The position numbers and the translations under genes were made by a program. Shown here piece by piece: positions 45,501 through 54,010 of a stretch of 64,000 nucleotides of DNA; position 1 is the stretch's first letter, and each line of letters starts with the position of its first letter. The notes under the pieces were generated by a model. It saw only the letters and a list, made by a program, of their open reading frames with translations, was not told the DNA's origin and did no database searches. This DNA is from Helicoverpa zea (taxonomy: Eukaryota > Arthropoda > Insecta > Lepidoptera > Noctuidae): assembly GCF_022581195.2 (NCBI RefSeq), contig NC_061467.1, positions 9,734,001 through 9,798,000 on the forward strand. The letters are read 5' to 3'.

Positions 45501-48500
45501 GAAGCCACTAAGTTTAAGGTTGTTGTGACCAAAAAATTTCATTGAATTTCTAGTCTATTTCTAAGGTAGTGGCTAACTACCTTCTGCGCGAAGCTCTCCC
45601 CGCAGTCGCTGCAGACGTAGGGCCGCTCGCCGGCGTGGTACTTGCTGTGCGTCACGAGGTGCCGCTTCAGCGGGAACCCGCGCCCGCACTCGTTGCACAC
45701 GAACGGACGTTCACGACTGTGCACCTGCAAGTGGAGAGAAATCACGTGAAATATGAGGTAAATAATGCGTTATTAGTGGTCCCAGAGAACCTTTTTACTA
45801 CAAGAAGACATGTGAACTTTGTGATCTAAGTTGATTTGAAACAATGGACATGGTTTACAGGCAAAATAAGGAAGAATAATCATCTCCTTGTTTAATTGAC
45901 CAAGTATGTATTTCTGTACAGATCTACAAAAAACTCACCCTAGAATGCGTAACAAGATGATGTTTCAACGTAAACGCCATCTTACACTCGTGACACCTAT
46001 ACGGCCTCTGGGCCGAGTGCAACAGCAAATGCGTATTCAGGCAGTGTTTCCTCGCAAACGCCTTGCCGCAATGTGCGCAGACATGGGGCCTTTCACCTAC
46101 GAATATTAATTAAAAAGGACATGTTATTATTTACCCGTGAATGTGAGAGTAGGTGGTGTTTGAGCGTGAAGGATTTCTTGCATTCGGGGCAGCGGTACGG
46201 GCGGTTAGTAGTGTGCAGTAAGAGATGGGTGTTGAGGCAATGCTTGTGCGCGAATGTCTTGGCGCAGTGGGGGCAGGCGTAGGGCCGCGAGCCTGAAACA
46301 GAGCGCCGAGTACGCACGCTGGGCTACTGCTACTAACTACAATACTGCTACTTTTACTTTTTAGCATGGAATATCCGCAAACGATTCCTGCTATGCGTGT
46401 TTTTTTTATTTTAAAAATGTTTTCACGTCTCCCCATATGTATAAAGCGGGTGGGAGTGAAGACTGAAACGTATACGAAACGTTTCTTCTGAAGGCAGCTC
46501 TAGAGTCGCAGTCAGGCTTTCGAAAACGCATTTACGAGATGGTGATGATTAACTTTGTAACACATGCCACGTTCTGACGACGCATTTACATGATACGGTT
46601 GAGATGATACGATTCGATGTTGAACTTCATAACATGCCACGTTCTAACTTTTGAAAATGTCTATGTAAACTAAGTGATCTTATAATCCACTAGCTGTTCC
46701 CGTGTCTCGCGGAAACAGCATCCAACACCCAGAAAAAACGTACCTATGACCTTTTTCAGACTGTTTTGACGTGAATGTCTCATCGGACACATAAGATTTA
46801 ATTTCGCAAGGAATAGAATAGGATCAGGTTGTAACATTAATACCAACTCTCACTGTCCGTAAGTGCCTATCAAATTACATACTATGCATTTATTTCCATA
46901 TTCAATTTAACTGTGTAAACAAAATACTCGTTTACTTCATAAATCGTTTTATAGCCTAACTAGGCAACAATTTAGTCACTTTGTCACAAATTCCTTAGAG
47001 TTTATGTTTCCTGTATTCAATTACTCATAAACGCGAACCTGATTCTTAGAATTCATTCATGATACCAACTAGCGCACCGTCGTAAATTTTGTTTTATAGT
47101 CAGAACGTGATTTTCGAAGACTGAGTCTAATCATTAGTAAAATAATGTATGTGTAATGAACACTGAATGATCTGAATCGACCAAGGCGGACGCGCCGAAC
47201 GAAACGATTTTGATATTCTGTTTATCGAGTACATCGTAAACGCTTGTGCACTATAATATGTCCTGCGCAGTTGGCTGATCTCCTTACTTATATGAGAACT
47301 GCCACCATGACCGACAATCGGCTGTGGACAACATATATAGGAGAATATCAGGAAGTGCATAGGAGTAGTACATATGGGAGTACGTAAGGGATTGCATTAG
47401 GAAATGAAGCGGACAGCCGATCAGACTAGATATTTGTAATTAATTGAACGCAGATTTGGATAGCAACCTCTGAAGTAATAAAATGGCGATCTACCTACGA
47501 TGGCCACGTAACTATTCGAACTTTTAGATCAAAAGACTAAATATACATCCAATAACTAAGCTATGCGTCACAATTATTTAACACAAGACATTTCATTGGT
47601 TTTCAAAGCATTTCAAGTCATAAAAATAAATAGGTCACCGCTGGATGCTGTAGCCGATCTATCGTTCCAGCAATACGGGTGTTTATTACTTTTTGCTTTT
47701 AACATCTCGTAAATTCGTCTGCGTTGAAATATTATTTTACTGTTGCCACTAAGTATTAACTTTCAGAACTTTTTGTACATAATTAAAGCAGTAAGTTCCA
47801 CACATGATGCTCAGGTAGACACTCAGGTACACGCTACCTAGAACCCTTTGCCACTTCCTATTTGTTTTTTAACCGACTTCCCAAAAAGGAGAAGGTTCTC
47901 AATTCGGCCGGTATGTTTTTTTTTTTCTATGTATGTACATCGATTACTCCGAGGTTTATAGACCGATTGACGTGATTCTTTTTTTGTTCGACTCGGAATA
48001 GCTGCCAGTTGGTCCCATAGTCATCAGGTCAGGATCTGATGATGGAAACCCTGAGAAATCGAGGGCAACCTTCGAAAGTTGTAGGCATACATAGGGTAAA
48101 AACTTGACACTCAGGTGTACGCCTAAAAGCACTATTCAACAGTGAAGATTTGGAGCTGACCTGATGATGGAGACCAGAGAGGGCCGAGGGAACTCGACAA
48201 CTGAATATGCAAACTACCTCGTGTTTGGGCTTAAATTATTTGTATTGACAAGACCTTTGCAACAGTGAAGGTTTGGAGCTGACCTGATGATGGAGACCAG
48301 AGAAAGTCGAGGGAACTCGACAACTGAATATGTAAAATGCCTCGTATTTGGACTTATATTCTTTGTATTGATGAGAACTTCCCACTTATATGGATAGTGA
48401 CAACTATTCGTATCACTGAAAAGCTGTACATGAAATACTTAAAAAAAAAAAATTAAACCGACTTTCCAAAACACTAAAAGGCAAAAAAAAACTAATTTTA

Positions 48501-51500
48501 GGTGCATCGGCCGAGAAGTCGGTGGCAAAATTAACTTAGTAACATCTATTAGACACCGACTTCTAGGCCGATGCACCTAAAATTAGTTTTTTTTTGCTTT
48601 TTAGTGTTTTTGTGATATAAAATGCCGGAAAACCCCAAGGAGTATCAAAAAACTGCAAATATGGATTCAGAGGTCAGACTTTTTTGTTTGCTTAATGAAT
48701 ATCCTGAGTTTTCGCCTAAAGAGAAGAATTGTGCTCGAGTATGCCTTCTCATAACTTTTATTCTATTATATTTATCAAAGGTGTAACCCGGAACTTATTA
48801 ATTGTTCAAGTAACTCACCACGGCTTCGGGCCGCGTATTGCGGAACTTTATTACTACACATTTACGTAAATATTTTTTATTTTGTCAAAAACTAAGCCAG
48901 TCGTGTGCCAAGGGCCGAAGCTGAAGAAAAAATGCAATTTAACAGACTTTGTTGGTTCAAAATTAACACAATTATCACGGTTTAACATCCGTTAGAATTT
49001 TAGATAAAGCTATAATAAGCCTTTTGTTGGTGCCAAAATATTTGCTAAATTGTTTTGTCAATAATTTTGGATTTTTGTCTTGTCATGGTGAGTGTTAAAT
49101 TCATGGACCGGGGCAAGGAACTCCCTTATACAGAGAAGGCCAATCATTGTACACCAGTCACCATGCTTAACTCACACTACTGAAAAACGTGCCTACTACA
49201 GATACAGTAAAAATAATGGATAATTTATTAAATGGAAATGAAATATAAGTGGTGTTATTGATATAATTCTGCACGTTATAGTTATGTAACAAGAGTGATT
49301 AAAGAAAACCTATATTACACGCGTTTTGATTTATTTTCGCGGCACACGCTGCAATAGAGGAAGGGAGTAACGCCAAGAATCTTGTAGGTATGATAACTGG
49401 AGATGATCACGTAAAGGAGTAGTGTTTCGTAAGGTAAGATGTTCTCTACGTCCTTTATCAATTGTACTGTGTGATTTAATGAGTTTTCAAACGATTTTAG
49501 TCTCACTAGTGTCCAGTTCCTACCTAACCTACAAGAAGCTTGACCTCTACAACTAATGCCTGTTCCTAATATTCGATTTCGTCGATTCCCAATATTCGTT
49601 CGATTGATTCGCTTAGTAAAGACAGGGACTTGACATTACTTGTATGGAGCTAATGTTAAAATTCTAACTCTAGTAAGAAAACAATCGATAGATCAGTTAT
49701 TGAAATCGGCAGTAAAACTAGACATGTTCCACATACCTGTATGTACTCTAGCGTGGGTAGTAAGATGGTGCTTCAGAAGGAAGGATTTGCCGCACTCGTC
49801 GCAGCCGTAAGGTCGCTCCTTCACCGCGGCAGGGGGCGCTGTCGTCATCACCGAGTTTGTGTTCATGAGCTCCGTCTGCGAATATACGGTCTAACAACAC
49901 GTTATTATGGTACCTGTGAGTTTGGGAAGTAATAAAATTAAATGTAAGGAGGAAATATGTACATATTAAAATTACGAAAAGTTTTTTGCATTAGCATTTG
50001 CATATATACCATATGTATATCTCTTCTGCTTTTCCTACTAATAAGAAATTCTTGGCTGTACGAAAATGAAGGTAGGTATGATGAAAAAGAATGACATCAC
50101 TAAAGGTTTAGCTTGAGGAGTGAACTAAAACGTCTTTTTGGCCATAGTTTCCTCAGTCTTAACTTGCAACAATTTGCACAAATCAATTTTTTACCAAGAT
50201 TTTTTCATGGATGTTCATTGTTCATACAGTAGGGTTTCAACAAAGATTTTCTTGGCAAGTCCCAAAAGAAGATGGTATCTTCCAACTTTCCATAGGACTA
50301 ATATAAAACACTTACTTTAGGCGAATTATTCGCCGTCCCCGGCTCCTGTTTCGTATGCAACAAGTGATGCTGATGAACCGTCGTGGTCTGAATGGTCTCC
50401 GCTTGGGTTTGCTGTGCCGTCGCTTCAGCCAGACTCTTCAACCCTCCGTTCAACAACGTATGGTTCAGTTGCGACGCATCAATGACTGGCGTGGCAATCC
50501 CCTGAGCTTGTAACGCCCTCTTCATCAATATTTCGTTGCATTCTTCGGCAGTCAACTGGATTGGACCTATTGGTGTCATAAACGGCTTAGCTGCTAAGTT
50601 CGCTGGAAATGATATAGGGTGTTATGTTTTTCATTTTGTTTGGGGAAGTTTGCCTGTCTTATTAGATTATATGGCTGAGTAACAGCCGTTTTGAGGTAAC
50701 ACAGAACTCGGCTCGGATGTTTGAAGAGTTACCGCGGCCCTGGTACATAAAGGGCTTCAGAAGGAACATGATGGGTTTTAGTCAGTCAGAGTCTGACACT
50801 CCCTCACGCTGCCAACCCACAGCGGGAGGGATCATTAAATGGTTTCCGATAAAAAAAACATTCCATGATCGCATGATCTTGCCATGATGTCATGCTGAAT
50901 GAAACTCTCTTTAGTCTTGTATCAGAAGGCAAATTAGGTGTTATATAATAAAGCATTTTCCTTTACCTAGTAGTTAAAATCCTGACTCATTTTGCAATTC
51001 TGCTTCATTTTCAATCAAATATGAAACTATACTGAGACAAAGCAGTAATATTATATAATTGTATGATTTTATCAATGATTTTGAATTGATGTCAGACCTA
51101 CTGATAAAGATCACCTAACAATTTAGTATCAATCTCGAAAAAACTATTATCTAATTTAGTACAGTTAACAGGCAAGTACCTGGTTAAACATGTAGAATTT
51201 GAGTGATGGAAATATTTTCTTGAACCAAATTGTGATGGATAAAGAAATAAATGAGCTAAGGATATAAACAAAAAATCATTACTCACTATGAATAGTAGTA
51301 GTTTGATTCTGCTGTGAAACTCTATTCAACGTATGTGCCGCAGCATCGTTGACTACAAACATAGCTCGTCTCCCTGATACCGGTGTGCCCGTAGTCACCA
51401 CCCTTGTTAATTGTGCCCCTGCATTTGAAACTGCTACTGTGACCGCACCGACTTTTTCTTGGACCTGCGGTGTCTTGTGGGACATAACCGTTAGGGTTGT

Positions 51501-52680
51501 TTCCGGGGACACCTGTAATGAAGGAGACAAAGTTTTTGTAAGGCATTGCTGCTTTTTAAAGTTTATGTTATTGTGTCTTTGTATACTACACTTGAGTAGG
51601 CATTTATCTAAAGATAAACAATGTTGATATGACTTTTTATGATAACAAAAAAAAATATAGTTAAAACTCAATGTGAATAGAATAATAACAATTAATTAAT
51701 TGAACCATTATTTTAAGCCACTAATAATTTAATATAGTTTTATAAATAAGCCTTATCATATAGATATTACAAGCTCTGCATGATGATTTCATTGTAGATA
51801 CCTATTTGAGGATAATCTCTGGTCAAGAATTTTTTGTACCTATAAACTGTAAAACCTATTACGATACATACCTATTAGGATTTTAAATGGTAACTTAGAT
51901 AGACAATTTTAAGCAATCAAATCAAATGTCTATGCTAAGATCAGAGATCATCAGATAAGCAACTGTTGTGTTATAGTTTAACGTTTTTAGTGATAAACTT
52001 AATCTAATTTGGAATTGATTTGATTATGAAGGGTACAGAATTTAATTACTATATTTCTTTTTCAACTTTGTCCCCTAAAGTGGGCCATTTCACACCTAAA
52101 AGTGCAGTATTGTATTATTTAAAGTCTTGTACATAAGCATTTTTGCCATTTAATGGAACTTGCATCTAAGGAAAACATCAAATTAGTTGCTCAATTTTCT
52201 CATACACATAAATATTATCAAAACAGTAGTTTTGATAGAATGTATTATGTAAATCATACAACATGTTTTTCATTCAAGTAAGTTGTTTCATGTGAATATA
52301 ATTGTGTGTATAGTATTTTTGAATGAAATTTAACAAAATGCAATAGACCAAAGACAACCCCCAAAACATGTAAACATTGCTTACTAATATCTAATTAGAA
52401 CAAAACAACTTTAAAACTTCATTGCAATTGATATAATTCATTCAAAGATAGCATTTCTATTGTATTTCGAAAGTTAATTACTATGCAAATAATGTCATTA
52501 TGTATCGAGTTTGATAGATATTTAAAGGTTAGTTGAAATTATAATACGTACCGTATTCCCCAATGTATAACTCAAGCTACTCGGTGTTTCCACTTCGCCC
52601 TTCGTGAGATCTGCCGAACTCGTGAATCCCCACGAGTAGCCTCCGAAGCCCGAAACATTATTAGGAGTTGGCATACACAT
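36392..52680 (-). CDS. C2H2 zinc-finger, glutamine-rich protein, 16-exon coding model (852 aa)
   Basis: Exons in gene order: 52680-52552, 51512-51287, 50602-50316, 49875-49737, then either 46292-46135 or 46096-45939, 45724-45581, 44954-44767, 43232-42899, 42600-42517, 40845-40731, 40294-40215, 40036-39936, 39626-39506, 38964-38785, 37936-37782, 36509-36392. All junctions are GT-AG and phases close exactly from ATG to TGA (2559 nt). The first 214 residues are Ser/Thr/Val/Ala-rich with no fingers. About eleven C2H2 fingers follow with GERP-like linkers, interrupted by a Q-rich block in exon 8 and followed by another Q-rich exon and a short conserved-looking C-terminus. The likely role is a nuclear sequence-specific DNA-binding regulator. 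I cannot name the orthologue. Confidence 0.9.
36539..37272. mobile_element. Non-autonomous hAT element with 8-bp target duplication
   Basis: Termini CAGTGGTTCTTAACC and GGTTAAGAACCACTG are perfect 15-bp inverted repeats of hAT type. The 8-bp duplication ATTTAGAT flanks it (36531-36538 and 37273-37280). The interior has three imperfect direct repeats of about 115-125 bp beginning GCGAGCGAAGCGAGCGCGAA near 36768, 36883 and 37007. No transposase. It fills most of the last intron of the zinc-finger gene. Confidence 0.92.
37395..37680 (+). repeat. Diverged copy of the TATGTTGGGGTCGGCTTCC family
   Basis: CACGGTCGGTCAGTGGATGG, GTCGTAACGGGTAGTCAGAA and a closing ACTCGGCTGCATCCAGTTAG correspond to the longer form of the family also seen at 40395-40640. 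A ~20-bp inverted repeat (GTCTGACAACCAATAAC / GTTATTGGTTGTCAGAC) lies inside. Confidence 0.5.
37782..37936 (-). CDS. Zinc-finger gene exon 15
   Basis: Flanked by TTCCGCAG and GTATTG. Encodes GQVIGNQIVVGGLGTRRLVT and a basic segment HKHNQRQH. No finger. Confidence 0.85.
38785..38964 (-). CDS. Zinc-finger gene exon 14 (Gln/Ala-rich)
   Basis: Flanked by TTCACCAACAG and GTGAGT, 60 codons, phase 0. Runs such as QQAAQQAAQQ and QQVQQQVQQQ, then NSLEMDQQDHQQ. Probably an activation or interaction segment. Opposite-strand Val/Leu-rich frames are shadows. Confidence 0.85.
39506..39626 (-). CDS. Zinc-finger gene exon 13 (last finger)
   Basis: Flanked by CTTCTTGCAG and GTGAGA. Holds finger HVCDQCGKAFFQKNHLMLH. 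If the donor is not used, the frame reads on to TAA about 30 nt later, so a short isoform ending here is possible. Confidence 0.87.
39936..40036 (-). CDS. Zinc-finger gene exon 12
   Basis: Flanked by TTGTTTTAG and GTATGA. Contains finger HFCGDCGKGFAAKHGLLAH; the second His comes from exon 13. Ends in phase 2. Confidence 0.87.
40215..40294 (-). CDS. Zinc-finger gene exon 11
   Basis: Flanked by TTTTCAG and GTGAGT, phase 1 to 0. Encodes FIVPDQPIQIISSNPNNVVH, a hydrophobic linker without finger motifs. Confidence 0.82.
40395..40640 (+). repeat. Diverged copy of the same family
   Basis: CACGGTCAGTCGATCTTGTC, TTTGGCAGTCGTTACAAATA and TACTCAGCTCCATGCGGTTA align in order with the 37395 copy. It sits in the intron between exons 10 and 11. 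Confidence 0.5.
40731..40845 (-). CDS. Zinc-finger gene exon 10
   Basis: Flanked by CTATTACAG and GTAAGT. Starts EALSLHVRLHAGDRTCVTDL, supplying the two His of the split finger, then an Ala/Leu/Gln linker ending AAHQQH. Confidence 0.87.
41014..42473. mobile_element. Probable inverted-repeat DNA element in the exon 9-10 intron
   Basis: ACCCTCTTATTATAAAA at 41014-41030 is repeated in reverse at 42457-42473. A second nested pair (TTATTACAAAACG near 41101; CGTTTTGTAATAA near 42372) supports a single palindromic-ended element filling nearly the whole 1.67-kb intron. No convincing transposase. Confidence 0.55.
42517..42600 (-). CDS. Zinc-finger gene exon 9
   Basis: Flanked by TTGTTTGTAG and GTACAT, 28 codons, phase 0. 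Ends in the Cys half of a finger (YACPECGSCFNTK), completed by exon 10. Confidence 0.87.
42899..43232 (-). CDS. Zinc-finger gene exon 8 (finger and polyglutamine)
   Basis: The acceptor is CTCTTCCAG. Completes the previous finger (KIH), adds a finger with a longer His spacing (VACLECGEAFKCKSELQQHC, second His after KITR) and then a CAG/CAA tract of about 55-60 codons at roughly 42945-43120, with Ala every fourth residue in its middle. Leu-rich and Ala/Thr-rich open frames over it are shadows. Confidence 0.9.
43544..44835 (-). repeat. 94-bp tandem array, 13 full units plus a 70-bp partial unit
   Basis: Start points of CTTCATGTGCGTGACGAGCG recur every 94 bp from 43544 to 44766. The 13 full units (43544-44765) look identical. 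In gene orientation each unit carries TGCCCCGTCTGCGGCAAGGA (a finger knuckle) up to ATGAA, then GTGAGTAGTG and TTCCAGCTCGTCA. It starts in exon 7 and runs into the following intron. Confidence 0.95.
44767..44954 (-). CDS. Zinc-finger gene exon 7 (ends in the 94-bp array)
   Basis: The acceptor is ATCCCCCAG. Completes one finger (EHLVMHSRFH), adds YVCGDCGLTFARKFQLVNH and the first part of HACPVCGKEFLQKRTLVTHM. The first available donor, GTGAGT at 44766, lies at the array boundary; reading on gives AAG TGA, so splicing is required. Phase 2 joins exon 8. Confidence 0.85.
45581..45724 (-). CDS. Zinc-finger gene exon 6
   Basis: Flanked by CACTTGCAG and GTAGTT, 48 codons, phase 0. One full finger (FVCNECGRGFPLKRHLVTH) and the first half of the next (YVCSDCGESFAQK), completed in exon 7. 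Confidence 0.9.
45939..46096 (-). CDS. Zinc-finger gene exon 5b (fingers 2-3, alternative)
   Basis: The acceptor is ATATTCGTAG and the donor GTGAGT, 158 bp. Encodes HVCAHCGKAFARKHCLNTH and YRCHECKMAFTLKHHLVTH. Joined to exon 4 it gives VHTGERP. Joined after exon 5a it shifts frame and meets TGA after about 20 codons, so only one of the pair can be used in a productive mRNA. Confidence 0.88.
46135..46292 (-). CDS. Zinc-finger gene exon 5a (fingers 2-3, alternative)
   Basis: The acceptor is TGTTTCAG and the donor GTAAAT. It is 158 bp, entering in phase 1 and leaving in phase 0. Encodes fingers YACPHCAKTFAHKHCLNTH and YRCPECKKSFTLKHHLLSH. It is a paralogue of 45939-46096: same length, same phases, about 71% residue identity. 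Confidence 0.88.
47160..47330 (-). repeat. Second copy of the CAGCTGCGCAGGACATA family
   Basis: The reverse strand reads GATCAGCCAACTGCGCAGGA then CATATTATAGTGCACAAGCG, matching the 11040 copy. Confidence 0.55.
47871..48613. repeat. Dispersed moth repeat starting AACCGACTTCCCAAAAAGGA with terminal hairpin
   Basis: Contains two copies of a roughly 120-bp block (AACAGTGAAGATTTGGAGCT.. and AACAGTGAAGGTTTGGAGCT..). It ends in a 57-bp near-perfect inverted repeat (48468-48524 and 48554-48610) with a 29-nt loop. A short relative of its left end occurs at about 22530. Confidence 0.65.
49737..49875 (-). CDS. Zinc-finger gene exon 4 (finger 1)
   Basis: The acceptor is TATTCGCAG and the donor GTATGT. 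Holds the first C2H2 finger (YGCDECGKSFLLKHHLTTH). It ends in phase 1 with the G of the linker Gly; the two alternative exons downstream both complete it. Confidence 0.9.
50316..50602 (-). CDS. Zinc-finger gene exon 3
   Basis: The acceptor is ATTTCCAG and the donor GTAAGT. Encodes a helical, charged segment (QLTAEECNEILMKRALQAQG) then a Gln/Thr/His-rich tail, about residues 119-214. Confidence 0.88.
50650..50850. repeat. Dispersed moth repeat fragment
   Basis: GGTACATAAAGGGCTTCAGA, GGTTTTAGTCAGTCAGAGTC and CTCACGCTGCCAACCCACAG are typical of a high-copy moth repeat. It lies in the intron between exons 2 and 3. Confidence 0.45.
51287..51512 (-). CDS. Zinc-finger gene exon 2
   Basis: The acceptor is CATTACAG and the donor GTGAGT. 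It encodes VSPETTLTVMSHKTPQVQEK and a Val/Ala/Thr-rich linker, with no finger. Ends in phase 1. Confidence 0.87.
51513..52551 (-). other. Zinc-finger gene intron 1
   Basis: AT-rich; no exon, repeat or motif recognised. Confidence 0.5.
52552..52680 (-). CDS. Zinc-finger gene exon 1 (start codon)
   Basis: Encodes MCMPTPNNVSGFGGYSWGFT and a Ser/Thr-rich stretch, 43 codons, donor GTACGT, phase 0. Upstream bases are AT-rich and fit a 5' UTR. Confidence 0.85.
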
Positions 52681-53815
52681 TTTTAACAACAAATATAATT
52701 CATTACAATTGAAAAATCTAAATCACTAACACAAATTCGCTATTTGATAGTAAACAAGAGTCCTCATGACAGTTTTATCATTGCGAACATGTATGTACGC
52801 TTTCACAACTACAAACGCACAACGCACTCATCGATCACGATGCCGACAAAAAACGTACTATCTATGTAAATTCATAGTTAACGATGCTTTTATTGACTGA
52901 CGAACACCAGTCTACACGAAGAAATCTTCGTAAATTAGTCTAATCAACTCAATATAAAAGGCGGCATAGGACAACGACGCTATGAGCAGGATTGACACGC
53001 ACATTATTTTCATCCAACGAACCGTGATTTAGGTCTTTAATCATACTATAACTATGCATCTTTGCTTTTAAATACTAAATAGTATACTTATTTCGCCAAA
53101 ACTTAGATAAATCTCATGATTTCATGAAAACAATAATTTTATCGCACACACAAAAAACCGGACGCCATTTTATTGTTTATGGTCAATTAAGGGTTTTAAA
53201 TTCAACTCATTCACATTCATAGCAATGACAATTAATCACACAAACAAGCAAAGTCGATAGTTCTCTTTTTATTTTAACAATAAAGTGATTCATGTATTTT
53301 TATTAATTATACAGATTGGTGCGTTTATATTCTAAAATGTGAAATATAACACTTTAAATAAAAAGTTGTATTGCAAAAAGAGTTTTATATAAAAAGTTGA
53401 CATGAATCTATGGTAAAAACTATCGACTATGAAAGACGTTATGTTTATGCATAACAAAATGAACATCTTTTAAAGAATAATGTTTTATTTAGACATTATG
53501 CTAAGGACAAATTAATTAAATGTTATAATTATGATCCATTAAAATCATTTTTGATTAATCTTAACTTTCCTGTTGAGTTAATATTTACCATAAGTTGTGC
53601 AAAAAAGTAAACTAAACGCAACGTCAAGTAATTTTTTTGTCGATTCGAGTCCGATTGGTCGCGAATTTGTCAATTGCATCGAGTTGTAAATTCATTTCGT
53701 CGTAAAACAGAAAAAGTAACAATTTATAGAGATACATTATTCAACAAGCAGTGATTTTAGAAACTGAATACTTTTTATCTTACATAATAAAGAAGGTAAC
53801 TTTTGAGCATTCAAC
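52681..53815. promoter_or_regulatory. Shared upstream region of two divergent genes
   Basis: The 1135 bp between the two start codons must hold the 5' UTRs and promoters of the zinc-finger gene (-) and CSN7 (+). I see no clear TATA box and could not place either transcription start. Confidence 0.5.
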
Positions 53816-54010
53816 ATGAACCCGATGTCAATGGACAGAGATGAACCTTCTTCATTGTTATCATTTTCGACCAACCATCCTTTGGAGCAGTTCGTGTTAT
53901 TAGCAAAAGGAGCTAAAGGATCAGCATGCGCGGAGCTCATCAAACAGGTTTTAGAAGCACCAGGAGTCCATGTATTCGGAGAACTTCTGGAAATGCCGAA
54001 TATAAAGGAG
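53816..54010 (+). CDS. CSN7: CSN7 exon 1
   Basis: 65 codons, phase 0, donor GTTATA (weak). Encodes up to GELLEMPNIKE. Read-through of the donor gives a false longer frame. Confidence 0.92.

Larger units (their letters stand above)
46293..49736 (-). other. Intron between finger 1 and the alternative exon pair (3.4 kb)
   Basis: Contains a family copy at 47160-47330 and the repeat block 47871-48613. The remainder is AT-rich, with no exon recognised. Confidence 0.6.

Noticed and set aside
46135..46436. A longer minus-strand 101-residue frame over exon 5a
   Set aside because: Wrong frame for the zinc fingers; it crosses the acceptor at 46293.
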